Shown here: one piece after another, positions 9,510-19,039 of the stretch
Layout of the letters: each line of letters starts with the position of its first letter
Numbering within the stretch: the first letter of the stretch is position 1
Source of the DNA: Prevotella disiens JCM 6334 = ATCC 29426
Lineage (GTDB): Bacteria; Bacteroidota; Bacteroidia; Bacteroidales; Bacteroidaceae
Length of the DNA stretch: 51,904 nt
Assembly: GCF_000613345.1 (NCBI RefSeq)
Contig: NZ_BAIS01000011.1
Location: forward strand, 1-51,904
Reading direction: 5' to 3'
Translations under genes and position numbers: made by a program
Notes under the pieces: model-generated
What the model saw: the letters and a program-made list of their open reading frames with translations, nothing else
Told to the model about the DNA's origin: nothing
The model's database searches: none

Positions 9510-11183
9510 ATGTTCAGTAACAAAGATAACGTTAATATTCTTACCGCATTGCTCATACAACACAACATTACCGATATTGTGGTCTGCCCTGGCTCGCGCA
9601 ATTCGGCTTTGGTTCACAACTTTTGCGAGGCGGAAGACATGGTTTGTTACCCTGTTACCGATGAACGTTCGGCAGCATTCTTTGCCGTAGGCGTTAGCTT
9701 AGCCAAACATAAACCTGTTGTGGTATGCGTTACTTCGGGGTCTGCCCTATTAGATGTTGCACCAGCAGTGGCAGAGGCTTACTATCAGAACGTTCCTTTA
9801 ATCGTTATTTCTGCCGACCGACCTGCGCAATGGATAGAACAAGGCGACGGACAAACCATGCCACAAGCCAATGTTTTAAGTCCGTTTGTGCGCAAAAGTG
9901 TAAACCTGCCTGAGCCAAAAGACGAGGAGGAACATTGGTTTTGCAATCGTTTGGTAAACGAAGCCTTGATAGAATGCAGCCGTATGGAGTATGGCCCCGT
10001 GCATATCAACGTGCCTATTAGCGAACCATTGTTCAACTATGATGTGGAAAAACTACCCCTTGAACGAAAAATAACGTGTTCGCAACAAATAAACGATAGC
10101 AATGCAGCACGCAAAATCGTTGAAAACATCGGCAAATGCGACCGTCCTCTCATCGTCATAGGGCAAGAAGCACGAAATAGAATGGAGGCGGTGAAGCATG
10201 AAATCAATGCGTTACGCAAACGATTTGTCATTGTTCAAGACAAACTTTCCGACGCTACTGAAGCCGAGCCACAAGCCATTGATGCGCTTTTGGCATCGAC
10301 CGATAACATAGAAGCCTTGCGACCAGACCTTATTATATATATGGGCGGAACGATTGTAAGCAAACTTTTGAAGCGTTTTTTAAGGAATAGCAATCCCGAA
10401 CACTCTATTTTAATTGACCCACGAGGCGAAATTCGTGATACGTTTATGAATCTTACCGATGCTGTTCAATGCTCTACTATCGATTTTATCAAACTTTTGG
10501 CAACTGAAACAAAGGCGATAAAATCTTCTAATTATTATAATTTGTGGCAAAAGGAGGGACAACGCGTTGGCAATATCGCCAAAAACTATGTCCCAACCTA
10601 TTCGCAAATGCTTGCCACAAAGCTATTTCACGAAAAATTAAACCAATATAAAGTCGAACGACAAGTGGTTTATGGCAACAGTTCAGCAGTTCGTTTGGGC
10701 AATTTCTATTCCTCTGACTACATTTTTGTTAATCGTGGCGTAAACGGAATAGATGGTTCTTTGTCTACGGCAGTGGGCTTAGCAGCTGCCAATCCTACCG
10801 TAAAAACATTCTGTATCATAGGCGATTTGAGTTTTTTCTACGACCAAAATGCACTATGGAACAACAATTTACATAAAAACCTTGCTATCCTCTTGCTCAA
10901 CAATAGCGGTGGCGGAATTTTCCTGCAACTTCCAGGATTGGAAAAGTCGGCACATCGTGCCACAATTATGGGCAGTGGGCTACCTGTAACCGCACAGGGC
11001 GCATGCCAAACCCATGGCATTCACTATCTTTCGGCTACTAATTCAAAGGAATTGAAGACAGGATTGGAACAATTTTTCAATCAAAAAGATAGTCCAATCC
11101 TATTGGAAATATTTACCGATACTGCCACCGATGCAGCAGCGTGGCAAACTTTCAATGAAGAAATAAAAAAGAACAATAAATAA
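9510..11183 (+). CDS. menD: 2-succinyl-5-enolpyruvyl-6-hydroxy-3-cyclohexene-1-carboxylate synthase
   Basis: MenD is the thiamin-diphosphate enzyme joining isochorismate and 2-oxoglutarate. The N-terminal motif [12 protein letters not shown] and the TPP/Mg motif [15 protein letters not shown] (GDL...NN) are clear; length about 557 residues is normal. The start at 9510 is chosen because AAAGGA (9501-9506) precedes it at proper spacing; an upstream in-frame TTG overlaps the end of menF and lacks such a site. menF ends 16 bp before this ATG, indicating one operon. Confidence 0.96.
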   Translation: MFSNKDNVNILTALLIQHNITDIVVCPGSRNSALVHNFCEAEDMVCYPVTDERSAAFFAVGVSLAKHKPVVVCVTSGSALLDVAPAVAEAYYQNVPLIVISADRPAQWIEQGDGQTMPQANVLSPFVRKSVNLPEPKDEEEHWFCNRLVNEALIECSRMEYGPVHINVPISEPLFNYDVEKLPLERKITCSQQINDSNAARKIVENIGKCDRPLIVIGQEARNRMEAVKHEINALRKRFVIVQDKLSDATEAEPQAIDALLASTDNIEALRPDLIIYMGGTIVSKLLKRFLRNSNPEHSILIDPRGEIRDTFMNLTDAVQCSTIDFIKLLATETKAIKSSNYYNLWQKEGQRVGNIAKNYVPTYSQMLATKLFHEKLNQYKVERQVVYGNSSAVRLGNFYSSDYIFVNRGVNGIDGSLSTAVGLAAANPTVKTFCIIGDLSFFYDQNALWNNNLHKNLAILLLNNSGGGIFLQLPGLEKSAHRATIMGSGLPVTAQGACQTHGIHYLSATNSKELKTGLEQFFNQKDSPILLEIFTDTATDAAAWQTFNEEIKKNNK

Positions 11184-11194
11184 AACATACAGAT

Positions 11195-12022
11195 ATGGCA
11201 AATAGAGAATGGAAAAGCATTGAAGGTTTCGACTTCAAAGAAATACTTTTCGAGGAATATAATCACATCGCAAAGATTACTATCAACCGTGAACGTTATC
11301 GTAATGCGTTCACACCGCTAACCGTTTGGGAAATTTCGCAAGCCTTTTCGTATTGCCGAGAAGCACTCGACATTCGTGTTGTGATACTTACTGGAGCTGG
11401 CGACAAGGCTTTTTGCGCTGGCGGAGATATGAATGTAAAGGGAAAAGGCGGCTATGTTGGGGGCGACGGTGTACCTCGTTTGAATGTTTTAGATGTGCAA
11501 ATGCAAATTCGCCGTTTGCCTAAACCAGTCATTGCTATGGTCAATGGTTTTGCAATAGGTGGCGGACACGTGTTGCATGTAATGTGCGATTTGTCCATAG
11601 CGTCAGACAATGCTATTTTCGGACAGACAGGTCCAAAGGTGGGTTCGTTTGATGCTGGCTTCGGAGCCTCTTATTTGGCACGCATCGTTGGACAGAAAAA
11701 AGCACGCGAAATATGGTTTATGTGTCGCCAATACTCTGCCGTTGAAGCTGAAAGAATGGGATTGGTAAACAAAGTTGTACCATTCGATCGCCTCGAAGAC
11801 GAGTGTGTAGCGTGGGCAGAGACCATGATGGAGCGTTCTCCATTGGCTTTACGCATGATAAAGGCAGGACTCAATGCTGAATTAGACGGTCAAGCGGGTA
11901 TCCAAGAGTTGGCTGGCGATGCCACAATGCTCTACTATACGATGGACGAAGCGCAAGAAGGAGGGCGTGCTTTCTTAGAAAAACGTAAACCAGACTTCGA
12001 CAAATATCCTCAATTCCCATAA
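11195..12022 (+). CDS. menB: 1,4-dihydroxy-2-naphthoyl-CoA synthase
   Basis: MenB (275 residues), a crotonase-fold enzyme, cyclises o-succinylbenzoyl-CoA to 1,4-dihydroxy-2-naphthoyl-CoA. Typical motifs are [11 protein letters not shown], the oxyanion-hole region [25 protein letters not shown] and the C-terminal KRKPDF. It starts 11 bp after menD, so it is cotranscribed. Intact. Confidence 0.97.
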   Translation: MANREWKSIEGFDFKEILFEEYNHIAKITINRERYRNAFTPLTVWEISQAFSYCREALDIRVVILTGAGDKAFCAGGDMNVKGKGGYVGGDGVPRLNVLDVQMQIRRLPKPVIAMVNGFAIGGGHVLHVMCDLSIASDNAIFGQTGPKVGSFDAGFGASYLARIVGQKKAREIWFMCRQYSAVEAERMGLVNKVVPFDRLEDECVAWAETMMERSPLALRMIKAGLNAELDGQAGIQELAGDATMLYYTMDEAQEGGRAFLEKRKPDFDKYPQFP

Positions 12023-12046
12023 GTAATTATGCTTACAAAAACTTGT

Positions 12047-12070
12047 TTGCGTAAAAAATCACGCCCCTAC
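12047..12070. repeat. Fragment of the GGGGCGTGAT hairpin element
   Basis: AAAAAATCACGCCCCTAC in the menB-menC gap is identical to one arm end of the hairpin elements near 20.8 and 36.6 kb (family 4), without the partner arm. Confidence 0.5.
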
Positions 12071-12134
12071 ATCTTACCGACAACATTACAACCGATTAAG
12101 AGAAAATAATATTACTTCTCTAAAAACAACCATA

Positions 12135-13199
12135 ATGATGCGCAAAATAACGATAATTTCTAAAATATTACACTTTCTGCAACCTGCGGAAACATCGCGT
12201 GGTGTCTATAAGACACGCCAAAGTTTCTACATTTCGCTCACTTCCGACGAAGAACCAGGGGTGGTTGGCATTGGCGAATGTGTTACTTTGCCCGACCTTT
12301 CGTGCGATGCTATGCCCGAAAAGGAGTATGAAAACAAACTAAGAGCCTTTTGTAACGATTACGAAAGGACAGGAATTATCGATTATGAAGCCATGCGCAA
12401 TTATCCTTCTATGCTCTTTGGACTCGAAACAGCAGTTGCTCAACTCGGTTCAAAGGGCAGTTTAAACTTCTTCGATACTCCTTTTGGGCGTGGCAAAGAA
12501 GGTATTCCAATCAACGGATTGGTATGGATGGGAACTTTTGACGAAATGTTTCAACGTTTAGAAACAAAGTTAAAACAAGGTTTTCATTGCGTAAAACTAA
12601 AAATTGGAGCAATCAATTTCGAGCGAGAATTGGACTTAATACGCCACATTCGTCAGTCGTTTAGTGCCAAAGATGTGGAATTAAGAGTTGATGCCAATGG
12701 TGGTTTTTCGCCCAAAGAGGCTCTCTCACGATTGGAAGCCTTAGCCAAATATGATATTCATTCCATAGAACAACCCATCAAACAGCACCAATGGGCAGAA
12801 ATGGCGCAGCTTTGTGCCAATACTCCCCTCCCTATTGCGCTTGACGAAGAACTCATTGGGGTAAACGAACATGACGAAAAAGTGGAATTATTAGAAACCA
12901 TTCGCCCACAATACATTATCCTTAAACCTTCATTACATGGCGGAATGGCAGGTACAAAAGAGTGGATTGAATTGGCTAACGAGCGAAATATGGGTTCGTG
13001 GATTACTTCTGCTCTCGAAAGTAACGTGGGGTTAAACGCAATAGCCCAACTCACTGCAAAGATTTATGGCAGTGGAATTACTCACGCACAAGGCTTAGGA
13101 ACGGGACAATTGTTTGCTGACAACATCGCAATGCCACTCGAAATTCGTGGCGACCAACTATGGATTTCCCAGAAAGAAGCCCACATACATATCGTATAA
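12135..13199 (+). CDS. menC: o-succinylbenzoate synthase
   Basis: MenC dehydrates SHCHC to o-succinylbenzoate. It is an enolase-superfamily protein of 354 residues with the KxK motif (VKLKIGA), and metal ligands in RVDANGGF, SIEQPI and ALDEEL, followed by a region with LKPSLHGG. ATG codons occur at 12135 and 12138; either could be used. The gap to menB is 112 bp and holds a repeat fragment, so coupling with menB is looser than elsewhere in the operon. Confidence 0.93.
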   Translation: MMRKITIISKILHFLQPAETSRGVYKTRQSFYISLTSDEEPGVVGIGECVTLPDLSCDAMPEKEYENKLRAFCNDYERTGIIDYEAMRNYPSMLFGLETAVAQLGSKGSLNFFDTPFGRGKEGIPINGLVWMGTFDEMFQRLETKLKQGFHCVKLKIGAINFERELDLIRHIRQSFSAKDVELRVDANGGFSPKEALSRLEALAKYDIHSIEQPIKQHQWAEMAQLCANTPLPIALDEELIGVNEHDEKVELLETIRPQYIILKPSLHGGMAGTKEWIELANERNMGSWITSALESNVGLNAIAQLTAKIYGSGITHAQGLGTGQLFADNIAMPLEIRGDQLWISQKEAHIHIV

Positions 13200-13224
13200 T
13201 CAATTATTTGCTGGCAAAAACAAG

Positions 13225-14232
13225 ATGACTTTACAAGAATTTCTCGCTGAATGGCACAACGTTTCCCCTACCCTAACCGTACATACGAGTGGGTCTACGG
13301 GGAAACCGAAACCTATTTGTGTGGAAAAAGCACGCATGCTCAACTCTGCACGCATCACTTGCAATTTTTTAGGTTTAGAAAAAGGCGACACTGCCCTACT
13401 CTGTATGCCTTTAGACTATATTGCTGGCAAAATGATGGTGGTAAGAAGTATTGAGCGAAACCTTAAATTATTGAGTGTGAAACCTTCGGGAAATCCTCTT
13501 TCAAACGACTCGTTAGCCGATTTAAACAACCCTGATGAAAGCATAACCTTTGCCGCAATGGTGCCTTTGCAAGTCTTCAACACGCTGAAAAACAAAGAAG
13601 AATGCGAACGACTGAAAGCCATAAAACATTTGATTATAGGTGGTGGAAGTATTGACACCGACCTATCTAACCAATTAAAAGACTTCCCAAATGCGGTGTG
13701 GAGTACCTACGGTATGACCGAAACCTTATCGCACATCGCTTTAAGACGCCTTAATGGCGAAGAAAAAAGCGAGTGGTACACACCTTTCAATGGTGTAAAA
13801 GTGTCGCTCAATAACGATGGTTGCCTAACAATAGCAGCCCCTATGGTGAGCCAACTTCCCCTTTTAGAAACCAACGACATAGCTGAATTGCAGCAAACAG
13901 CATCAGGCAAAACTAAATTTCGCATCTTAGGTCGCAAAGATAACACCATTAATTCTGGTGGAATAAAAATTCAAATGGAAGAAATTGAACGTGCTTTGCG
14001 CCCTTATCTAATTGCGCCATTTGCAATAACCAAACGTCCTAACAAAAAATTTGGTGAGGAAATAGTCCTCATAACCGAATCAAACTCGCTCGATTCTGTC
14101 CGTTCTATTTGTCAAGATAAGCTTCCACGCTATTGGCAACCAGCATTTTACAAAACCGTACAAAGCTTACCAACTACTGAAACTGGCAAAATTGCACGGG
14201 CAAAAGTTTTAGAAATTGCATGTAACAGCTAA
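13225..14232 (+). CDS. menE: o-succinylbenzoate--CoA ligase
   Basis: MenE activates o-succinylbenzoate with ATP and CoA. It is a short (335-residue) ANL-superfamily ligase: P-loop-like HTSGSTGKPKP, YGMTETLSHIAL, GRKDNTINSGGIKI and the C-terminal catalytic lysine context PTTETGKIAR are all present. The start at 13225 (MTLQEFLAEW) is 25 bp after menC; an upstream in-frame ATG at 13114 would lie inside menC and its extra residues do not resemble the family. Last gene of the men operon here; menA and menH are not in the window. Confidence 0.93.
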   Translation: MTLQEFLAEWHNVSPTLTVHTSGSTGKPKPICVEKARMLNSARITCNFLGLEKGDTALLCMPLDYIAGKMMVVRSIERNLKLLSVKPSGNPLSNDSLADLNNPDESITFAAMVPLQVFNTLKNKEECERLKAIKHLIIGGGSIDTDLSNQLKDFPNAVWSTYGMTETLSHIALRRLNGEEKSEWYTPFNGVKVSLNNDGCLTIAAPMVSQLPLLETNDIAELQQTASGKTKFRILGRKDNTINSGGIKIQMEEIERALRPYLIAPFAITKRPNKKFGEEIVLITESNSLDSVRSICQDKLPRYWQPAFYKTVQSLPTTETGKIARAKVLEIACNS

Positions 14233-14298
14233 TCTACGGCTGACGAAAAATTACACAAATCACAATTATTAGGTATTGCCCATTCAAAAAGGTCTATG

Positions 14299-14306
14299 TA
14301 TTTTTG
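14299..14306 (+). promoter_or_regulatory. -7 box (TATTTTTG) upstream of the OMP pseudogene
   Basis: Matches TAnnTTTG, 22 bp upstream of the ATG at 14329. Confidence 0.4.
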
Positions 14307-14328
14307 CATCACAAATATATTTTAATAA

Positions 14329-14931
14329 ATGAAAAAGCAACTTTTACTCTTAATTTGTATGTTCGTTGGATTATCTATCCAAGCACAAAACACTTTTCCA
14401 CAGACTACAATTTCGCACAATGATGACCCTCATGGGTGACTATTTGCAGGAGGTGCCTTAACATTTTGGAACAATCCAGATGACAAAAGTCTTACTTTTG
14501 ACTTTAGTCCAGAAGTTGGTTATCTTTTTAATAATACTTGGGGCGCAGGGATTATGCTTGCTTACGAATATGAAAAAGAAACAGAAGACGGAATAAAAAC
14601 AACTTCTAATGCTTTCAAAATAGCTCCTTTCGTGCGTTGGTATTATGTTCACAATGGACCGTTCAACTTATTTTTAGATAGCGGTTTAGGTTTTGATTTT
14701 GGTAAAACAAAGACTAATGGAGTGAAAAACGACCGCCACGGCTTTGAAATAGGCATTCGTCCAGGTGCTTGTGTAGACCTAACCGAAGGACTTTGCCTTT
14801 GTCTGCGTATGGGTTTCATGGGCTATTGAAACGACTATCATGGTGGCGAAGAGCCTAAAATAGGCACAACTGGTTTTGGTTTGCGCTTTGCTCCCGAAGA
14901 ATTAATGATAGGGTTAGAATTAGAATTTTAA
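14329..14931 (+). pseudogene. Small outer-membrane beta-barrel protein with two in-frame TGA codons
   Basis: From ATG 14329 the frame encodes a signal peptide (MKKQLLLLICMFVGLSIQAQ) and then a small OmpX/porin-like barrel with alternating strands, ending in LELEF and TAA at 14929-14931. The reading frame is broken only by TGA at 14437-14439 (after DDPHG) and TGA at 14827-14829 (after GFMGY); no indel is needed. The first could replace Trp; the second could replace Trp or Arg. Other Trp codons in the gene are TGG. Corrected length is 200 residues, reasonable for the family. It could be a true pseudogene or, much less likely, a read-through gene. It converges with aroB. Confidence 0.7.
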
Positions 14932-14960
14932 TAAAAATACGATTCTAAATCATATTTTTT

Positions 14961-15006
14961 AAACATATATCGCCTACTTTCATGATGAAAATAGCGATAT
15001 ATGTTT
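14961..15006. terminator. Bidirectional terminator between converging genes
   Basis: A perfect 13-bp inverted repeat (AAACATATATCGC with GCGATATATGTTT) around a 20-base loop, flanked by T-runs suitable for both directions. It abuts the aroB stop codon. Confidence 0.75.
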
Positions 15007-16053
15007 TTATCCTTCCCTCAAAAAGTCTAATGCCTCTCTTATCATTTCTTCGCTTGCGGTTTGATTGATAGCAATTTTACCAACATCTTGCAGAAGCGTG
15101 AAGTTAATGGTGCCACCGTGATTCTTTTTATCGTGCTGCATGAGCGAAATTAACTCCAAATAATCATCGCACGAAATTGGAAGCACACCATAATGGGCTT
15201 TAATAAAGTTTACGACGTGGCGCATTACTTCCGTTGGAAAACCTTGCAACACCACTGAAAGATACAATTCGCAAACGATTCCGTAAGCCACAGCATAACC
15301 ATGCAAGATTTGATTTCGGCGCATTGCCCACGATTCAAAGGCATGACCAAATGTATGACCATAGTTCAATGCCTTGCGAATGTTCTGTTCGTGTGGGTCT
15401 TTTTCTACTATTTTTTTCTTTACTTCAACACTTTTTTCCAGAAGAGCGAACAACTTTTTCAAGTCAATATCGTCTATATCGAAGGTTAAAAGTTCTGTCA
15501 AATGACTTCGTTCTGATAACAATCCGTGTTTCAACATCTCTGCATAACCACTCAAAATGTTTTCCTTATCCAACGTTTTGAGCCATTTCGTGTCAATCAA
15601 CACGGCTTCGGCATCGCAAAAAGCCCCAATTTCATTTTTCAGACCACCGAAATTTATTCCTGTTTTCCCGCCAACACTTGCATCAACCATCGCTAAAACA
15701 GTCGTGGGAAGATTGATAAAACGCATTCCACGTTTGAAAGTTGCAGCCGCAAAGCCTCCCAAATCGGTTATCATTCCGCCACCAAGATTTATCAGCAGTG
15801 AGTGGCGTGTTGCTTTTTCCTTTTGCAAATAGTTCCAAACCTGTGTCAATGACCCTAAAGTTTTATTGTTATCGCTGCTCGGAATGGTGATGCAGACGGA
15901 ATTTTTAAGACAATAGAAATGCTGAACTATTGGATAACAAGCCTCAATGGTTACGTCGTCGGTAAGAATAAACACCTTGTCGGGCTTGCATTCATCTATG
16001 AATTGCGACAACGTACATTCCAATTCAGCGGTAAAAATAATAGGGTGTTTCAT
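15007..16053 (-). CDS. aroB: 3-dehydroquinate synthase
   Basis: AroB converts DAHP to 3-dehydroquinate in the shikimate pathway, supplying chorismate (also the MenF substrate). The 348-residue protein shows NLGGGMITDLGGFAAATFKRG split by NAD-binding glycines, VDASVGGKTGIN, the SGYAEMLKHG metal region and NYGHTFGHAFE. A TATTTTTG box lies about 25 bp upstream on the minus strand. Intact, apparently monocistronic. Confidence 0.96.
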   Translation of the reverse strand: MKHPIIFTAELECTLSQFIDECKPDKVFILTDDVTIEACYPIVQHFYCLKNSVCITIPSSDNNKTLGSLTQVWNYLQKEKATRHSLLINLGGGMITDLGGFAAATFKRGMRFINLPTTVLAMVDASVGGKTGINFGGLKNEIGAFCDAEAVLIDTKWLKTLDKENILSGYAEMLKHGLLSERSHLTELLTFDIDDIDLKKLFALLEKSVEVKKKIVEKDPHEQNIRKALNYGHTFGHAFESWAMRRNQILHGYAVAYGIVCELYLSVVLQGFPTEVMRHVVNFIKAHYGVLPISCDDYLELISLMQHDKKNHGGTINFTLLQDVGKIAINQTASEEMIREALDFLREG

Positions 16054-16078
16054 TGCTTCGTGGGTCTATTGTTTGCCA

Positions 16079-16086
16079 CAAAAATA
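16079..16086 (-). promoter_or_regulatory. -7 box (TATTTTTG) for aroB
   Basis: TAnnTTTG on the minus strand, 26 bp upstream of the aroB ATG. Confidence 0.45.
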
Positions 16087-16151
16087 CATTTTTTCTTCCT
16101 AATAGCAGTATGTTAAAGTGGGAATTGTGCCATAATCTATGCTTTTTTACT

Positions 16152-16159
16152 TACTTTTG
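16152..16159 (+). promoter_or_regulatory. -7 box (TACTTTTG) for the DUF486 gene
   Basis: TAnnTTTG, 29 bp upstream of the ATG at 16189. Confidence 0.45.
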
Positions 16160-16188
16160 CGGTCGAAAAACAAAAATAACAAATTAAA

Positions 16189-16560
16189 ATGAACGGATTT
16201 TATACAATAGGCCTATTGATTGTAGCAAATATTTTCATGACTTTTGCATGGTATGGGCATCTTAAATTGCAACAAATCAAGGTTATATCCGACAATACGC
16301 CCCTTTATTTTGTCATTCTCATGAGTTGGGGATTGGCTTTAGCCGAATATTGTTGCCAAGTGCCAGCCAATCGTATAGGCTACGTTGGCAATGACGGAAC
16401 TTTTTCACTCATGCAACTAAAAGTCATTCAAGAAGTCATTTCTTTGGTCGTATTCACCATTTTTACAGTTGTTTTTTTCAATGGCGAGAGCCTTCATTGG
16501 AACCATTTCGCAGCCTTCGCCTGCCTCATCTTAGCCGTTTTCCTTGCCTTCATGAAATAA
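16189..16560 (+). CDS. DMT-family (DUF486) small membrane protein
   Basis: A 123-residue inner-membrane protein with about four hydrophobic segments. It has the DUF486 pattern: FMTFAWYGHLK near residue 20, SWGLALAEYCCQVPANRIGY in the middle, and LKVIQEVISLVVFTIF. The family belongs to the drug/metabolite transporter clan; no substrate is known. Single gene transcribed away from aroB. Confidence 0.88.
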   Translation: MNGFYTIGLLIVANIFMTFAWYGHLKLQQIKVISDNTPLYFVILMSWGLALAEYCCQVPANRIGYVGNDGTFSLMQLKVIQEVISLVVFTIFTVVFFNGESLHWNHFAAFACLILAVFLAFMK

Positions 16561-16662
16561 GCCAAGTCGTTTCTTTATAAAAAAATAATAAAAAAGGCTT
16601 TATTTATACAGCTTATTCAGTCAGTTAATACATACTATTTTATGAAAGCTATTTGTTTGTTA

Positions 16663-16740
16663 GTCGAAACAGCCTATTTTGTCGTCCAAAACAGCCTGTT
16701 TTGAAGTGTAAAATAGGCTGTTTTGGAGTACAAAATAGTA
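16663..16740. repeat. 22-bp-period palindromic array, family 1, locus B (about 4 units)
   Basis: Units start at 16663, 16684, 16706 and 16728 (21, 22 and 22 bp apart). The second contains the perfect palindrome CAAAACAGCCTGTTTTG and the third CAAAATAGGCTGTTTTG with a changed first base. It lies between the converging DUF486 gene and amidohydrolase. Confidence 0.75.
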
Positions 16741-16760
16741 ACTTTTATCAAAAAAGATAT

Positions 16761-16848
16761 TATAGGCTGGTTCTATAAATTACCACCGCATATAGTCATT
16801 AAATTTTTATGAAATACGTTTAAAGCTAATTTATAGAACCAGCCTATA
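16761..16848. mobile_element. MITE, short copy (80 bp) with target duplication
   Basis: The element spans 16765-16844, with 18-bp perfect terminal inverted repeats GGCTGGTTCTATAAATTA. It is flanked on both sides by TATA (16761-16764 and 16845-16848), a likely target-site duplication, although the palindromic TATA could also be read as an extension of the repeats. No ORF. It shares ends and about 30 internal bases with the longer copy at 33371, lacking about 50 internal bases. Confidence 0.8.
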
Positions 16849-16862
16849 AATAAAATAAAAAA

Positions 16863-18026
16863 CTATTTCTTTAAGTATTCTTGCACTAATGCAACCCAAT
16901 AGGTTGCACCTCTCGAAAGCATTTGTTGATTGAAAACATAATGAGGATGGTGAACCATCTGAGTATCGCCATTGCCCATCACACAATAATTTCCTGGTTT
17001 TTTTTGTAGCATGAAAGCAAAGTCTTCGCTACTCATATAGGGGTGCATATCCTCGCTAACTTGGTCGTTTCCAAAGGTATCTCGAGCCACTTGAGCCGCC
17101 CAGCGAGTGTTTTCGGGTGTATTGATTAAGACTGTTCCTGCTACACCTTCGTGAATTTTGTATTCACAATTATAGCTTTCAGCTTGAGCTTTGGTAATGA
17201 AACGAATACGGTCAAGCACGAATTGACGTACTTTCGAATCCATATTGCGGATACTAAGTTGAAGGGTTGCCGTCTGAGGTACTGAATTACCAGCCACGCC
17301 AGCATTAAATGCGCCCACATTTACAACCGTATTGCTCCATGGTGAAATATTTCTACTCACAATAGTTTGCAATGCCATGACTAACGAAGCACCACATACC
17401 AATGGGTCAATGCTGAGTTCAGGCATCGAGCCATGCGAAGCCTTACCAATGAGTTCTATTTCCCAATTGTCTACCGCTGACATGGTTTCATTTTCATGAA
17501 AATAAAACTTTCCAAGTTCCAATCCAGGCATATTATGCATACCATATACAGCATCTACGGGGAAACGTTCAAAGAGTCCATCGGCAATCATTGATGTTCC
17601 TCCTTGCATGGTTTCTTCTCCTGGTTGGAAGATGAAACGAACAGTTCCGTTAAAATCATTATGTTCGGATAAATATTTAGCCGCTCCCAACAACATGGTA
17701 GAGTGTGAATCGTGTCCACAAAGATGGGCTATGCCTTCGTTTTGGCTTTTATAAGGTAAATTGTTGTCTTCAGCAATAGGCACTGCATCAAAGTCTGCTC
17801 TTAATCCGATAGACTTTGTTCCATTGCCAACAGTCATGGAAGCCACAATGCCTGTTCCACCAACCCCTTTTGCCACATCGTAGCCCCATTCTTCAAGTTT
17901 TGATGCAATATATTGGGAAGTCCAATGCTCTTCCATTGACAATTCTGGGTGTTGATGAAGGGCACTCATCCATTCTTTCATTTCGGATTGTAATACCGAA
18001 AGAGAGTTGATTAATTCTTGATTCAT
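16863..18026 (-). CDS. M20 family amidohydrolase/carboxypeptidase
   Basis: This 387-residue cytosolic enzyme belongs to the M20D hippurate hydrolase / N-acyl-amino-acid amidohydrolase group. Features: LHQHPELSMEEHWTSQYI near the N-terminus, GLRADFDAVPI, the metal-binding CGHDSHSTMLLGAA, FQPGEETMQGG with the catalytic Glu pair, GKASHGSMP in the dimerisation domain, and the final ligand region MSSEDFAFML. It probably removes acyl groups from amino acids or hydrolyses related amides; the substrate is not evident. It has a 155-bp gap to the next gene on the same strand. Confidence 0.92.
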   Translation of the reverse strand: MNQELINSLSVLQSEMKEWMSALHQHPELSMEEHWTSQYIASKLEEWGYDVAKGVGGTGIVASMTVGNGTKSIGLRADFDAVPIAEDNNLPYKSQNEGIAHLCGHDSHSTMLLGAAKYLSEHNDFNGTVRFIFQPGEETMQGGTSMIADGLFERFPVDAVYGMHNMPGLELGKFYFHENETMSAVDNWEIELIGKASHGSMPELSIDPLVCGASLVMALQTIVSRNISPWSNTVVNVGAFNAGVAGNSVPQTATLQLSIRNMDSKVRQFVLDRIRFITKAQAESYNCEYKIHEGVAGTVLINTPENTRWAAQVARDTFGNDQVSEDMHPYMSSEDFAFMLQKKPGNYCVMGNGDTQMVHHPHYVFNQQMLSRGATYWVALVQEYLKK

Positions 18027-18181
18027 ATTTTTTTTAATTCTTAGAAGTAAAAAAATGAAGTTAGTATTTTACTCACTTATTCTTTCACTTATATCCTGAT
18101 ACTATTATTGTGCAACTCTCTGGTTATAAACAGAATGAAGCAATTATTAGATTTTACATTATCGTGCTTTTTACCGCTCAA

Positions 18182-19018
18182 TTATTTCTTTTTCAAATCT
18201 AAAATCATTTTGCCTACAAAGATTGCCGATTTGCCATTTTGGTCGATTCCGATTTCTTTTCCGTCAAGATTTTTCACATAAAGGAGTTCTTGAAGGAAGG
18301 TGTGAGAGTGTCCGCCCAATACTAAGTCAATGCCGCGAGTTCCTGCCACGAGTTCTTCATCGCTAATGCCCTCAATGTTTACCCCCAAATGGGAAATACA
18401 TATAATAAGGTCGCATTTTTGTTTCTTCAATTCATTGACACATTTTTGCGCACATGGAATTGGATTCATATACTTTAAAGGACCATAATTGGCTTCTAAA
18501 ACTAAACCTTTTAGTTCGGGAGAAACACCGAAAACACCAATTTTAAGTCCTTTTTTATTTAATATAATGTAGGGTTTCACTATTTTTGCTAATTCGGTAT
18601 CGGCAAAATCGTAGTTGGCACATACAATTGGAAAGTTCAAAGCCTTGAACATTCGCGTCATATTGTCGAGTCCAAAGTCGAACTCATGGTTGCCTATCGT
18701 ACCCGCATCGTAGTGCATTTGGTTCATTAACCCTACTTCAACATCGCCTTTAAACATAGTAAAATAAGGCGAACCTTGACAGAAATCACCACTATCAAAT
18801 AGCAACAAATCGGGGTCTTTGATTCTTTCTTCCTTCAACATGGAGATACGGCGTTCAAATCCAGCACGTCCAGCACGCATTGTATCGGCAAGCGTTGTAT
18901 TAAAAGGCATAATTTGGCTGTGCGTATCGTTGGTATGCAAAATGGTAAGTTGCTTTTTTTGTGCGAAACCCACCATACTGAACATACAAAGGGCTACTAA
19001 TAATATTTTCTTTTCCAT
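18182..19018 (-). CDS. Periplasmic 5'-nucleotidase, metallophosphatase half
   Basis: A 278-residue protein with signal peptide (to about residue 19) and only the N-terminal calcineurin-like domain of a UshA-type 5'-nucleotidase: ILHTNDTHSQI, FDSGDFCQGSP, IGNHEFDFG, ISHLGVN and GGHSHTF supply the dimetal ligands. It ends directly after this domain, whereas UshA carries a further C-terminal substrate domain. That domain is encoded by the preceding gene, 21 bp upstream, so the two products probably form one functional nucleotidase for nucleotide salvage in the periplasm. Confidence 0.9.
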   Translation of the reverse strand: MEKKILLVALCMFSMVGFAQKKQLTILHTNDTHSQIMPFNTTLADTMRAGRAGFERRISMLKEERIKDPDLLLFDSGDFCQGSPYFTMFKGDVEVGLMNQMHYDAGTIGNHEFDFGLDNMTRMFKALNFPIVCANYDFADTELAKIVKPYIILNKKGLKIGVFGVSPELKGLVLEANYGPLKYMNPIPCAQKCVNELKKQKCDLIICISHLGVNIEGISDEELVAGTRGIDLVLGGHSHTFLQELLYVKNLDGKEIGIDQNGKSAIFVGKMILDLKKK

Positions 19019-19039
19019 TGTTTCAAGTCGTTTTATAGA

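Noticed and set aside
13114..13224. Longer MenE starting inside menC
   Set aside because: The added residues overlap menC codons and do not match MenE N-termini; ATG 13225 gives the expected start.
14329..14931. Genetic code change with TGA read as Trp
   Set aside because: TGA ends genes in ATGA overlaps at 46352, 48256 and 49947 and ends the 20915 gene, so it is a normal stop in this genome.
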